In this document: in pieces, positions 1 through 9,765 of the stretch
How positions within the stretch are numbered: position 1 is the stretch's first letter
How the letters are laid out: each line of letters begins with the position of its first letter
Assembly: GCA_018335755.1 (NCBI GenBank)
Contig: JAGXRK010000053.1
Location: 1 to 64,000 of the forward strand
Direction: 5' to 3'
DNA: 64,000 nt
DNA from: Ignavibacterium sp.
GTDB taxonomy: Bacteria > Bacteroidota > Ignavibacteria > Ignavibacteriales > Ignavibacteriaceae
Translations under genes and position numbers: made by a program
Notes under the pieces: generated by a model
The model's input: the letters and a program-made list of their open reading frames with translations, nothing else
The model's database searches: none
What the model was told of the DNA's origin: nothing

Positions 1-12
1 CTTAACATTAAA

Positions 13-42
13 AGCCGGTCCTAATGAGACCGGCTTTTTTTA
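13..42 (+). terminator. Rho-independent terminator of an upstream gene
   Basis: A perfect 8-bp stem (AGCCGGTC at 13-20, GACCGGCT at 28-35) with a 7-nt loop is followed by a run of T. The same stem recurs after the next gene at 3131-3153. It probably ends the transcript of a gene lying left of the window. The remaining 245 bases before the first gene are AT-rich with no other recognisable element. Confidence 0.85.
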
Positions 43-289
43 TTAATATTAAGTTACCTACAAAATGTTGATAATCCGCAACGTATTAAATCAATTAGTA
101 TTGTGCTGATTTTATTAAAATTTAACCCGCTAATATTGACTATTTGAACTAAAATGTATTAACTTATTCTCATATAAATTACATTTAACTTTAAAACAAT
201 TCTTTTTACTTTCAATTAAGAAAGGAGGGCAATAGATATTTAATTCTTAATTAACTTTTTTATTAATTCATTTTTTCAGGAGAGTTACT

Positions 290-3103
290 ATGAAAAAGTT
301 CCTTTACTTATTTTTGGTGCTTTCATTTTCTTTGAGCATTGCACAAATCCAGGACATAAGTCCTGATCGAAAAATTGCTCCTCCACATCCTAATCAAACA
401 GATGCAATATGGGATGTACTTTTTAATTACGATCTTCAAGCTATTTCAGGAGGTAGTCTTGGAAAAGCAGCAGTTTGCTATGTCCACACTTTAGATCAGA
501 TTTGGGTCTCTTATTGGAATAGTACAGTAAGTACTTATATACTAAATTTTTCTCCGGCAGGAGTGCTGATTGATTCATTTCAGATAGCCGGCGTAACGGG
601 AACTCGAGCGTTTACTTTTGATGGGACTACGGTTTATGCAGGACTGAATACAACTACCATTCAGCGAATTGATCCTGTGACCCGAACCGTCATTGGTACT
701 ATACCTGCTCCACAGACTGTCAGGTATCTGACTTATGATCCCAATGCTAATGGAGGTGCCGGAGGTCTTTGGCTAGGCAATTTTAGTACTAATCTTCAGT
801 TAATTAGTTTAACCGGAACTGTTCTGCAAACCTGGCCATATGCATCACTTGGAGTTACAAGTATTTATGGAGGTGCTTATGATAATTTCAGCCCTGGCGG
901 TCCATTCCTTTGGTTATGGGGTCAGGGTGCTGGAGCTAGTACTCCTCAATATATAGTACAAATAAATCCTGCTACTGGCTTACCAACCGGGGTTCAGCAC
1001 GATGTTATGACTGATGTTGGTTTTGGTAATCCTAATGCAATAGCTGGCGGCTTATATTCTTCAAAAGATTTGGTCCCTGGAAAAATTGCTCTTCTTGGAA
1101 TCTTGCAAGGTGAACCAGACCGTTTATTTGCTTACGAGATTGGTGTAACGGATGCAGGTCCCTTAAATGCATTTAATTTAACTTCGCCTCCTTCAGGTGC
1201 ATCGGTTACGACTTTACCGGGTTCAACTACACCAGTAACTATAACCTGGGATACATCCAATGCAAATGCTACTTACAGGTGGATATTCGGTTCTCCAACT
1301 GTTCCACCAAGAATTCTTGATGTTCCTTTAGGTACAAATTCATTGACCTTAACACTAGGTCAGATTGATGATATTCTCGCAAGTTTAAGTGTTGCACAAG
1401 GTGATTCAGTTGTTGGTCAGTGGGATGTTTGGGCTTATAGAAATAACGCCCCTGATTTCGATTCACTGAAATCTACTAACGGACCATGGGCAGTTACATT
1501 AAAAAGAGGTATTCCAGCACTAACACCATTTAGTCTTGTAAGTCCGCCTGATGGAATTACTCTTGTTACATCTGTATTTAATAATAACCCTGTTAGTATT
1601 AATTGGACCAAATCCGGTGAAGGTGCAACATATAATTGGAAATTCGGTGTTGACGTTGTTGCCAGTCCTATTCTCACCGTTCCTTCAGGTAATGGCGGTT
1701 TGGATACTTCAATAACTCTGATTAACTCAGCAATAGATGGAATTCTGGCTGGTTTAGGATTGAATCCGGGTGATTCTGTTGTTGGACAATGGGCAGTTTG
1801 GGCATACAGCGGTGGCGACTCATTGAAATCTACAGAAACATTTGCAATTACATTAAAGAGACAGGCAAAAGGTGACGTACTGGTTGCATATGATTCAACA
1901 CTTACAAATGGAAGGATTAATCGTGATTCCGTAACAGCAGTACTATCGCGTTACGGAATAACTTATGATCTGTTTAATAAGGGAGGTAATACTTCAACCA
2001 ATGTAATTTCCTTTTCGGGATATCAGAAAGTATTTTGGTTGGGCGAGGGAACGAGCATTATGTCATTAGTGCAAAAAGATTCTATCAAAGCCTACCTTAA
2101 TTCCGGTACCCCCGGTAATAGAAGCAACCTTATAATATTTGCAGAAGATGTTGGTTATATGTTAGGCAGAAATGCATCTACATATTATGATCTAGATTTT
2201 GTGAATAATTATCTTGGTTGGAATTTTCTGCTGGATAGACCCGCAAGTGGTGGTTTTCAAGGATTAATTGGATTAGCTGTTAATACAGGAATAGCAGACA
2301 GCACTATTGGTCCCTGGCCGGATGTTTTAGGACTTTTTGGCACTACTTCTGAAGCTCTCTATCATTTCAGATTTGATCCTACAGCATATAATGCTATTGG
2401 CAACAAAACTGCAAACTTTGAAGTGGCAACATTTGCTGTTGATATTTCATCATTAGTTCCAGCCATCGATTCTCCTCCGGGATCTCCGGTTGAAAGAATG
2501 GTAATGGCTGCTTTCACCTATGTTACAATACCGGTTGAACTAACCTCGTTCATAGCCAATGTTAACCAGAATTCTGTTCGTCTTGAATGGTCAACTGCAA
2601 GCGAATTGAACAATAGCGGTTTCGAGGTTGAGAGAAGCTTTGCTGGTTCGGAGTATAAAGTTATTGGTTTCGTTGAAGGTAAAGGAACGACAACTGAAAC
2701 TCAGAATTATTCATTTACAGATGTCAGACTCGCTGCCGGCAAATATTCATACAGACTAAAACAAATTGATTTCGATGGTACTGTAAGTTACAGTCCGGTT
2801 GTTGAAGTTGATGTAACTCAGCCATTAGAATTCAATCTTAGTCAGAATTATCCTAATCCATTTAATCCGTCAACAACAATTCAATTCAGCTTAGCCGTGA
2901 ACTCTAAAGTTGAAATGAAAGTTTTTGATGTTCTGGGTCAGGAAGTAATTACACTGATTAATAAGGATATGGATGCAGGTTACCACGAAGTAGCATTTGA
3001 CGCATCTAATATCAGCAGCGGTGTTTATTTCTATAGATTGGAAACAACTGCTGTTAATGGTCAGAACTTCACATCAGTTAAGAAAATGATTTTAACGAAG
3101 TAA
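290..3103 (+). CDS. T9SS-sorted secreted multidomain protein
   Basis: This 937-residue protein is probably exported and attached to or released from the cell surface by the type IX secretion system. It has a signal peptide (residues 1-19, ending SIAQ). The next 270 residues look beta-propeller-like. Two homologous FN3/SusE-like repeats follow (about 300-405 and 415-520), each starting near SPP and ending WAVTLKR or FAITLKR. A domain at about 525-750 resembles a ThuA/GATase-like fold (weak call). A linker beginning IPVELTSF and a C-terminal sorting domain with NYPNPFNPSTTIQFSL and GVYFYRLE complete it. An SD-like AGGAGA precedes the ATG. The substrate or ligand is not recognisable; the sorting domain is the secure part. 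Confidence 0.85.
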   Translation: MKKFLYLFLVLSFSLSIAQIQDISPDRKIAPPHPNQTDAIWDVLFNYDLQAISGGSLGKAAVCYVHTLDQIWVSYWNSTVSTYILNFSPAGVLIDSFQIAGVTGTRAFTFDGTTVYAGLNTTTIQRIDPVTRTVIGTIPAPQTVRYLTYDPNANGGAGGLWLGNFSTNLQLISLTGTVLQTWPYASLGVTSIYGGAYDNFSPGGPFLWLWGQGAGASTPQYIVQINPATGLPTGVQHDVMTDVGFGNPNAIAGGLYSSKDLVPGKIALLGILQGEPDRLFAYEIGVTDAGPLNAFNLTSPPSGASVTTLPGSTTPVTITWDTSNANATYRWIFGSPTVPPRILDVPLGTNSLTLTLGQIDDILASLSVAQGDSVVGQWDVWAYRNNAPDFDSLKSTNGPWAVTLKRGIPALTPFSLVSPPDGITLVTSVFNNNPVSINWTKSGEGATYNWKFGVDVVASPILTVPSGNGGLDTSITLINSAIDGILAGLGLNPGDSVVGQWAVWAYSGGDSLKSTETFAITLKRQAKGDVLVAYDSTLTNGRINRDSVTAVLSRYGITYDLFNKGGNTSTNVISFSGYQKVFWLGEGTSIMSLVQKDSIKAYLNSGTPGNRSNLIIFAEDVGYMLGRNASTYYDLDFVNNYLGWNFLLDRPASGGFQGLIGLAVNTGIADSTIGPWPDVLGLFGTTSEALYHFRFDPTAYNAIGNKTANFEVATFAVDISSLVPAIDSPPGSPVERMVMAAFTYVTIPVELTSFIANVNQNSVRLEWSTASELNNSGFEVERSFAGSEYKVIGFVEGKGTTTETQNYSFTDVRLAAGKYSYRLKQIDFDGTVSYSPVVEVDVTQPLEFNLSQNYPNPFNPSTTIQFSLAVNSKVEMKVFDVLGQEVITLINKDMDAGYHEVAFDASNISSGVYFYRLETTAVNGQNFTSVKKMILTK

Positions 3104-3130
3104 TTTGAATTAAAATTTCTTAACTTCAAA

Positions 3131-3160
3131 AGCCGGTCCTAAAAAGACCGGCTTTTTTTA
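3131..3160 (+). terminator. Rho-independent terminator
   Basis: An 8-bp perfect stem (3131-3138 with 3146-3153), 7-nt loop and a T7 tail follow the first T9SS cargo gene by 27 bp. Stem and flanks are almost the same as at 13-35, so terminator and gene end look duplicated together. Confidence 0.88.
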
Positions 3161-3293
3161 TTTTGATTAACTGCATCAAAAATCCAACAAAAAAGTTATG
3201 TAAAGCTTGACAAAAAATGATAAATTAAGTAAACTAAAATGTGTCAATAAATAACTAATTCATTTATTTATCTCACATCATTTCGGAGGCGTT

Positions 3294-5447
3294 ATGTTCA
3301 AAAACCTTTACACATTTTTTTTCATCTCTCTGTTCTTCTTTTCCTTTAACACATCATATACTCAAGTTAGCGATTTATATGATGGACCAGTTGAAGAGAT
3401 TGACTTTCATCAGGAGTCAATTAGCTATCAAGGCGGAGAAGACCTTTTATGGGACAATGGACCCATAATTACACTGCCCGGAGGAGGCTGTGCGGGTGGT
3501 GATGCAAGTTTGTTAGATGGAACACTTACTCATACTCTTTTTGGCTGGGGTTTTCAGCAAAACGTTGGTAACTATTTGGCTGATGACTTTACAAGCACAG
3601 CAGCCTGGGATATAGATTCCATAAGGTTTTTTGCTTATCAGACAAATGAAACTGCTCTTACCATTACGGGAGTATATGTGCAGATCTGGAGTGGTGCACC
3701 TAATGCTGGCGGTACAGTTGTTTGGGGTGATCTTACGACAAATCGTTTATCAAATGCAACCTTGTCAAACACCTATAGAGCAGAATCTACTACACCGACA
3801 AACTGTGCAAGAAGAGTTCAGGAAGTAGTAGCATTTATTGGAACAAATTTACCAGCTGGTCAGTACTGGGTTCAGTTTGGAGTAACCGGTTCGGGTGCCT
3901 CTGGTCCCTGGTGTCCACCAGTAACAATTCCGGGAGTAGCTGTAACAGGCGATGCACTTCAATTAACATCAACAGGGTGGGCTCCTGCATTGAATGGTAC
4001 TACCCATCAAAATGGTGCTCCTTTTATTATTTATGGCTCTTCAGGTACACCTTGTCCTGTTGAACCAGCTACAAATCCTTCACCTGCCAATGGTGCTATC
4101 GATGTTCCGATTTCCGGAAATACTGCAACCTGGACAAACGGTGCTGGTGCAACCGCAGTAGAAGTATGGTTCGGAACTGTTGGAAATCTAGTTCAGGTTT
4201 ATGATGGTGCTCCAATCACTTCATTTTCTTTAGCGCCTGTTGAACCGCTAAATTATTTCACAGATTACGCCTGGAGAGTAGTTAATAAAAACGATACTTG
4301 CGCAGGCGGTCCAGTTGCTACCTGGACTTTTAAAACTGAAAATATTCCTGGTTTGAATATTTTAGCTGCTAATCCTGGTCCTTCTAATAATGGCGGCTCT
4401 GCCAACTGGGCAATGTTTTTTGATTTAATTGCTGATCCTGACTATACTGTAGAAGTTTTCCAGATGACTACAGCAAGCGCTGCTGGTGCAGGTGTAAGTT
4501 TCAATATTGAATTTTTTGTCAGATCAGGCACTGCACTTGGTGGACCCGTTGGTAGCGGTCCCGGCAGCTCTTCTGCCGGATGGACGTCATTAGGTACTGT
4601 ACCTGTTACACAAGGCAGTACTGCAAGTGGTGTCTCATTACCATTTTCAACTCCGCCAATTGTTATAAATCCTGGTGATACAGTTGGTGTCGCAATGCAG
4701 TTTCTTGGTGTAGGTCCCCGTTATTTTGGTACCGGAACACCCCCTTATGGGACTTACTCAAACACAAATCTTTCTTTGATTACCGGTGATGTGCGCACAG
4801 TACCTTTCACAACAGGCGGCTCGTTTTTCAGTTCACGCGAATTAGTTGGTGAGTTATATTATAACGCTACAATAATACCGGTTGAACTTACTTCATTTAC
4901 TGCTTCTGTTACTGATAACAGAGTTACTTTGAACTGGTCAACTGCAACCGAAACAAATAATCAGGGCTTCACAGTTGAAAGAAGTAATGGTAATGAGTAT
5001 GCTGCTGTAGGTTTCGTCAATGGAAACGGAACAACAACAGAAACTCAGAACTATTTATTTACCGATGCTGGATTAACTCCTGGAACATACAGCTATAGAC
5101 TGAAACAAGTAGATTTCGATGGAACATTCGAATACTCAAGTGCAGTTGAAGTAGAAGTACTCGCTCCAAGAGAATTTGCTTTGAATCAGAACTTCCCGAA
5201 TCCATTCAATCCAGGTACAATGATCACTTTCAGTCTTGCTGTAGATTCAAAAGTAAACTTGAAAGTGTTTGACATACTAGGACAGGAAATAAAGACAATA
5301 GTAAACAGTAATTTAAGTGCAGGTGCACACGAATATACGTTCGATGCATCAAACTTTAACAGTGGTGTTTATTTCTACAGAATAGAAGCCACTGGCGTAG
5401 ATGGTCAGAACTTCACATCAGTTAAGAAAATGATATTAACTAAATAA
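3294..5447 (+). CDS. T9SS-sorted secreted protein, paralogous C-terminus
   Basis: This 717-residue protein has a signal peptide (residues 1-24, ending SYTQ). A jelly-roll-like N-terminal region of unknown role contains scattered Cys residues. An FN3/SusE-like module at about 255-350 begins CPVEPATNPSPANGA. A second beta-rich region follows, then the same C-terminal arrangement as the preceding gene: IPVELTSF linker, NQNFPNPFNPG sorting motif and the ending SVKKMILTK. The last coding bases share a 33-nt exact match with the first gene (3058-3090 versus 5402-5434), while the N-termini are unrelated. GGAGG lies just before the ATG. Surface localisation through T9SS is well supported; the biochemical role is not. 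Confidence 0.85.
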   Translation: MFKNLYTFFFISLFFFSFNTSYTQVSDLYDGPVEEIDFHQESISYQGGEDLLWDNGPIITLPGGGCAGGDASLLDGTLTHTLFGWGFQQNVGNYLADDFTSTAAWDIDSIRFFAYQTNETALTITGVYVQIWSGAPNAGGTVVWGDLTTNRLSNATLSNTYRAESTTPTNCARRVQEVVAFIGTNLPAGQYWVQFGVTGSGASGPWCPPVTIPGVAVTGDALQLTSTGWAPALNGTTHQNGAPFIIYGSSGTPCPVEPATNPSPANGAIDVPISGNTATWTNGAGATAVEVWFGTVGNLVQVYDGAPITSFSLAPVEPLNYFTDYAWRVVNKNDTCAGGPVATWTFKTENIPGLNILAANPGPSNNGGSANWAMFFDLIADPDYTVEVFQMTTASAAGAGVSFNIEFFVRSGTALGGPVGSGPGSSSAGWTSLGTVPVTQGSTASGVSLPFSTPPIVINPGDTVGVAMQFLGVGPRYFGTGTPPYGTYSNTNLSLITGDVRTVPFTTGGSFFSSRELVGELYYNATIIPVELTSFTASVTDNRVTLNWSTATETNNQGFTVERSNGNEYAAVGFVNGNGTTTETQNYLFTDAGLTPGTYSYRLKQVDFDGTFEYSSAVEVEVLAPREFALNQNFPNPFNPGTMITFSLAVDSKVNLKVFDILGQEIKTIVNSNLSAGAHEYTFDASNFNSGVYFYRIEATGVDGQNFTSVKKMILTK

Positions 5448-5473
5448 AATCAATAAATCTTAATTGTCATAAA

Positions 5474-5503
5474 AAAACCCGAAGAGAGAATCTTCGGGTT
5501 TTT
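5474..5503. terminator. Bidirectional terminator between convergent genes
   Basis: A 9-bp stem (ACCCGAAGA at 5477-5485, TCTTCGGGT at 5491-5499) with a 5-nt loop has A residues on its left and T residues on its right. It can therefore end both the plus-strand T9SS gene and the minus-strand ATPase gene. Confidence 0.85.
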
Positions 5504-5522
5504 ATTTACTTTATCTTCAATA

Positions 5523-7028
5523 TCATTTATATAAATCTAAATCAGAATCATCCTCATCATCTTGTTGAGGCATTGTGAACATAGAGCTTAACATATCCTT
5601 AAACTGCAATCCGGATTCAATTTTGAACTTACTAAGCAAAGAAAATTCTGCAAGTCCGTGCAGTACAAATTCCATAAACAGCAGGGAAGTGGCTTCATCC
5701 GCATCCGGCTGATAAGTATCAATAACTTTTTGCAGACCAGGAATGCGTAATAAAATCTTTTTATAGTCTTCGTTAGAAATATTGTTCATTATGTCTAAAT
5801 AATTACCGCTGCTGAACCAATTTATTATTTCCTGGTATGAGTTACCCGACTGCTTTTTCTTTAGCATTTCCGGATTTGGGAAATACTTTTCAAATATTTT
5901 TTTGATCGATTTGTTAATAAGTATCTGAGCTACTTTTGCAGGTCCTTCCTGTTCGCCTTCATAAACCAATTCAATTTTACCTGTTAATGCAGGAATTATA
6001 CCGTTAAGATCAGAAATCCTGACAAAAGTAATTTTTTCATTGTTAAGAATTTTTCTACGCTCTGCAAAACTTATAATGTTTTCAAAAGCTGAAATTGTTA
6101 ACCTGGCTGAAACACCGCTTTTCTCATCTATGTATTCACTTTCCCTTGCTTCAAAAGCTATTTGCTCAATTAGTTCTTTGGTTAAATGGTGTATATGAAT
6201 GTTTTCAAGCTGTTCAGGTGCAGGGTTAGATTCCTGATCAGTTATGCTCATTGAAACACTGATTGATTTAGGATAATGAGTAATAATCTGACTGTCAATC
6301 CTGTCTTTAAGCGGAGTAACTATTGAGCCGCGATTTGTGTAATCTTCAGGGTTTGCAGTAAATACAAATTGAATATCAAGTGGTAGTCTGACTTTAAATC
6401 CTCTTATTTGAATATCACTTTCCTGAAGTATATTAAAAAGCGCAACTTGAATTCTTGCCTGTAGATCCGGCAACTCATTTATAACAAATATTGAACGATG
6501 AGAGCGCGGAACCAATCCAAAGTGAATTACGCGTTCATCAGAATAAGGTAGTTTCAGTGCTGCTGCTTTAATCGGGTCAACATCGCCAATTAGGTCAGCA
6601 ACTGTTACATCAGGTGTAGCGAGTTTTTCAGTGTATCTTTCTGAATGATGTATCCAACTGATTTTAGTGTTGTCACCATTTTCCGCAATCACATCCTTTG
6701 CATATCTTGAAAGAGGATAGAAAGGATCATCATTAAGTTCGGAACCTTTAACAACAGGAATGTATTCATCTAATAGATTGATTAGAAGTCTTGCTATTTT
6801 AGTTTTAGCCTGTCCGCGCAATCCTAATAATAAAATATTATGTCGTGATAATACTGCAGTCTGTAATTCCGGAATTACGGATTCGTCATAGCCCAGAATT
6901 CCTTTAAAAGGATTTATACCTTTGGAAAGAAAACTAATCATGTTATTTCGTAATTCATCTTTTATAGATAATGGCTTGTAACCGGATTGCTTTAATTCTC
7001 CTAGTGTTCCGATTCTTTCAATATTCAT
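5523..7028 (-). CDS. MoxR/Mg-chelatase-like AAA+ ATPase
   Basis: This 501-residue ATPase is related to the MoxR and magnesium-chelatase I-subunit clade, whose members remodel or insert cofactors into partner proteins together with a VWA protein. The Walker A motif is GLRGQAKTK (residues 69-77). The Walker B region reads IFVINELPDL (180-189), with Asn where Asp is usual and the catalytic Glu retained. From memory this NELPDL form is a family trait, not a defect. Sensor 1 and the helix-2 insert are in TANPEDYTNRG. The C-terminal 130 residues are helical and acidic at the end. The gene lies 7 bp downstream of the VWA gene, so the two form an operon. The target is unknown. Confidence 0.85.
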   Translation of the reverse strand: MNIERIGTLGELKQSGYKPLSIKDELRNNMISFLSKGINPFKGILGYDESVIPELQTAVLSRHNILLLGLRGQAKTKIARLLINLLDEYIPVVKGSELNDDPFYPLSRYAKDVIAENGDNTKISWIHHSERYTEKLATPDVTVADLIGDVDPIKAAALKLPYSDERVIHFGLVPRSHRSIFVINELPDLQARIQVALFNILQESDIQIRGFKVRLPLDIQFVFTANPEDYTNRGSIVTPLKDRIDSQIITHYPKSISVSMSITDQESNPAPEQLENIHIHHLTKELIEQIAFEARESEYIDEKSGVSARLTISAFENIISFAERRKILNNEKITFVRISDLNGIIPALTGKIELVYEGEQEGPAKVAQILINKSIKKIFEKYFPNPEMLKKKQSGNSYQEIINWFSSGNYLDIMNNISNEDYKKILLRIPGLQKVIDTYQPDADEATSLLFMEFVLHGLAEFSLLSKFKIESGLQFKDMLSSMFTMPQQDDEDDSDLDLYK

Positions 7029-7035
7029 AATATTC

Positions 7036-8136
7036 CTATCTTACTTTTTTTCTTCTGTTCCGTATATAATCTTCAAAAATAAAATCTCCTAAACCGCTTA
7101 AACTGCTGTAAAAAGCTCGTCCATTATTAATAGCTGTAAATTCTCTGACAAACCTTTGAAGATAGGGATCGCGTGCAATCATAAATGTGGTAATGGATAT
7201 ACCTAATTTTCTGCAAATTGCTGCCTGATCCAGTGTCTTATTTACAATTTTTCTGTCAAGGCCAAAACTGTTTTTATAATATTTTACTCCTTCTTTCAGG
7301 CACGTTGGTTTGCCGTCTGTTATCATAAATATCTGCTTATTGGTTGTTTTTCTTCTTCTAAGAATATCGATCGACAATTGTAAGCCCGCTACAGTATTGG
7401 TATGATATGGGCCAACTTCAAGATAGGGGAGATCCTTTATCTGAATAGGCCAGGCATCATTACCGAAAACGATAATGTCAAGTGTATCCTTCGGGTACTT
7501 AACAGTAATAAGTTCCGAAAGCGCCATAGCAACTTTTTTAGCGGGAGTAATTCTGTCTTCACCATAAAGAATCATTGAATGGGAAATATCTATCATTAAA
7601 ACTGTAGATGTGATTGCTTTAAAGTCACGCTCTTCAACTTCAAGATCGGCTTCTGTTAATTTAAAATCTTCAATTCCGTGATTTATCTGAGCATTACGAA
7701 TTGAATCTGTCATATCAATTTGTTCCATCAGGTCACCAAAAAGATATTCTCTTTTATCAGAATTTGGCTCATCGCCTGCACCTGAGAAAGGTGTTTTATG
7801 ATTTCCTCTGCCTGACTTTTTTAATTTACCGAAGATTTCCTCAAGGGATTGTTTTCTGATTGCTCGTTCCGCTTTGGCTGTTATTTTAAAGATCAATCTA
7901 TTTTCATTTTCTTCTATGTAATTATTCTTTTTAAGGTCCTCAATAAAATCTCCGATGCCGTATTTATCATCTGTCAAACGATACTGTCTGTCTAATTCAT
8001 TCATCCAATTCAGCGATTCAGAAACATTTCCGGAGGTAATAGTAAGAAGCTGAAGGAAGACTTTAAGAAGTTTTTCAAAATCCGATTCGGATAAATTATT
8101 CTGCTCAAAATATTTAGTAAAGCGTAAACCAATCAT
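7036..8136 (-). CDS. VWA-domain protein partnered with AAA+ ATPase
   Basis: This 366-residue protein has a helical N-terminal half and a C-terminal von Willebrand factor A domain. The MIDAS metal site is visible as DISHS (residues 183-187) with a downstream TDGKP loop. No signal peptide or membrane segment is evident, so it is probably cytoplasmic. It precedes the AAA+ gene by 7 bp. In this arrangement the VWA protein commonly acts as substrate adaptor for the ATPase (MoxR/VWA and BchI/BchD are the known models). The function of this particular pair is an inference from architecture only. Confidence 0.82.
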   Translation of the reverse strand: MIGLRFTKYFEQNNLSESDFEKLLKVFLQLLTITSGNVSESLNWMNELDRQYRLTDDKYGIGDFIEDLKKNNYIEENENRLIFKITAKAERAIRKQSLEEIFGKLKKSGRGNHKTPFSGAGDEPNSDKREYLFGDLMEQIDMTDSIRNAQINHGIEDFKLTEADLEVEERDFKAITSTVLMIDISHSMILYGEDRITPAKKVAMALSELITVKYPKDTLDIIVFGNDAWPIQIKDLPYLEVGPYHTNTVAGLQLSIDILRRRKTTNKQIFMITDGKPTCLKEGVKYYKNSFGLDRKIVNKTLDQAAICRKLGISITTFMIARDPYLQRFVREFTAINNGRAFYSSLSGLGDFIFEDYIRNRRKKVR

Positions 8137-8179
8137 AATTTGTAAACAAACTAGTTGTAAATAAAGTTCAGGAAAAAAA

Positions 8180-9643
8180 TTAATTTGATAATCTTTTAAT
8201 CATATTATTGACGTATCTGTCTCTTTTATCCAATCCGTTAGCTATTCTATAATTTCTTAATGCTAGTCCTTTATTATCATCATTCAGGTAAGCATCAGCC
8301 AATGCTAACACTATAGGGAAAGAATCAGGATATAAACGATTAACATATTTCAGGTAATCAATAGCTTCAAGGTTTCTTTTTTGCTGAACAAGATCTTTTC
8401 CAAAACCTGCAATATCTGAATGATCCATTGAGAAACCGGATGTATCGTTATTTGTAATCTCATTTAGCTTATTATACACAGATTCTAATCCGCCTTTAAG
8501 AAAATTAACCATAAGTGTATCAGATAATACAAAACCCGGCTGAGTGAATTCCTGACCCTTGAAAATCTTTAATAACTCATCAGCAGGTGATTGCAGATTA
8601 CGATCAGCAATATTTATCAAATGAACAGCAGCGGTTTTGCTAATTAAATCGATCATCAATCTTGATGTAAAGCCAGTGCCGCTTCCATTGTGAAAAAATA
8701 TTTGATCGGATGAATTTTCAGGTAATGAAAAACCCAGGCCATAATTTTTGATGAATGTTCTGCTTATCTGCGCAGGAGTAAGCATTGTATCAAGGGTGGA
8801 TTTTTTAATTAAAGTTTCATTTAATAAAGCTTTACTAAAAAGAAGAAGATCATTAACATTTGAAATAAACCCTCCTCCGGCAACTTTAATACTTAGATCT
8901 GCAAGTTGAGCATTTTCTAATTTTCTAAAAAAGCTTTTTGTGTAACCACGGGCTCTTCCTGAAATAATTTCTCTTTGTGCATCAATAAAAGTTGAATTCA
9001 TTTGAGCTGGTATTAAAATATTTTCTCTTATGTATACAGCATACGGCTTTCTGCTAATGCTTTCAATAACAGAAGCGAGCAGAGTATAACTTAAAGTCGA
9101 ATAGAGATAATCTGTACCGGGTTTAAATAGTAAAGAGTCTTTATCAAAAACTTTAAGAGCTTCGCGCGTATTTGGAAATAGAGTTTTGCTGTGAAATTCT
9201 CCCTCACGATAAGACCGGATACCTGAAGTATGGTTTAATATCTGTCTTATTGTTATTGGCCATCTTTTTTGAGGGAAGTAAGGAACATATTTCCGAACAT
9301 CATCATAAAGGTTAAGCAAACCCTTTTCCCATAACTGCATTATTGCCACAGCGGTTAATGGCTTTGATATGGATGCGATTCTATAAAGTGATCTTTGAGT
9401 GGCAGGGACAGAGTTTTCAAGATCAGTAAATCCTTTTGCGCCAACCCAGTAAATTGAGTCGCCTGCTAATATTCCAGCAGATATGGCAGGTATATTTTTT
9501 ACTTTTTGATATTGAGCAAGATACTCTTCAAGAAGAGTTACTCTTGGGTCTGGTTTTTGTTGTGATAATGTTTCTATACCTGAGAAACTAAAAAATAGAA
9601 TAAAATATATCCAAAAAAATCTTAAATATGCTTTTTTATCCAT
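8180..9643 (-). CDS. Class C beta-lactamase-fold serine hydrolase
   Basis: This 487-residue secreted enzyme is of the beta-lactamase/penicillin-binding protein family (Pfam Beta-lactamase, COG1680), often acting as an esterase or D-aminopeptidase rather than a true beta-lactamase. A signal anchor occupies residues 8-28. The catalytic SxxK is SISK (91-94). The second motif reads YST in YLYSTLSY, where YxN is typical, and the third is HNG in FFHNGSGTG. The last 110 residues are helical and look TPR-like (ending in a repeat with ALADAYLNDDNK). It stands alone between the AAA/VWA pair and the clpP terminator. The substrate cannot be told. Confidence 0.8.
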   Translation of the reverse strand: MDKKAYLRFFWIYFILFFSFSGIETLSQQKPDPRVTLLEEYLAQYQKVKNIPAISAGILAGDSIYWVGAKGFTDLENSVPATQRSLYRIASISKPLTAVAIMQLWEKGLLNLYDDVRKYVPYFPQKRWPITIRQILNHTSGIRSYREGEFHSKTLFPNTREALKVFDKDSLLFKPGTDYLYSTLSYTLLASVIESISRKPYAVYIRENILIPAQMNSTFIDAQREIISGRARGYTKSFFRKLENAQLADLSIKVAGGGFISNVNDLLLFSKALLNETLIKKSTLDTMLTPAQISRTFIKNYGLGFSLPENSSDQIFFHNGSGTGFTSRLMIDLISKTAAVHLINIADRNLQSPADELLKIFKGQEFTQPGFVLSDTLMVNFLKGGLESVYNKLNEITNNDTSGFSMDHSDIAGFGKDLVQQKRNLEAIDYLKYVNRLYPDSFPIVLALADAYLNDDNKGLALRNYRIANGLDKRDRYVNNMIKRLSN

Positions 9644-9705
9644 TTGACATTATAATTAAGTCTTTACAGAAAATTAATATACAGAGAATTATTATTCGGG
9701 TGGAA

Positions 9706-9752
9706 AATAAAAGGGTTGACCACTAAATCGCAAATCATTTATCAGTCAACCC
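9706..9752 (-). terminator. Rho-independent terminator downstream of clpP
   Basis: Read on the minus strand, GGGTTGAC (9752-9745) pairs with GTCAACCC (9720-9713) across a 24-nt loop and is followed by a TTTTATTTT tail. It lies directly after the clpP stop codon. Confidence 0.75.
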
Positions 9753-9765
9753 GGAGGAAAAGAAA

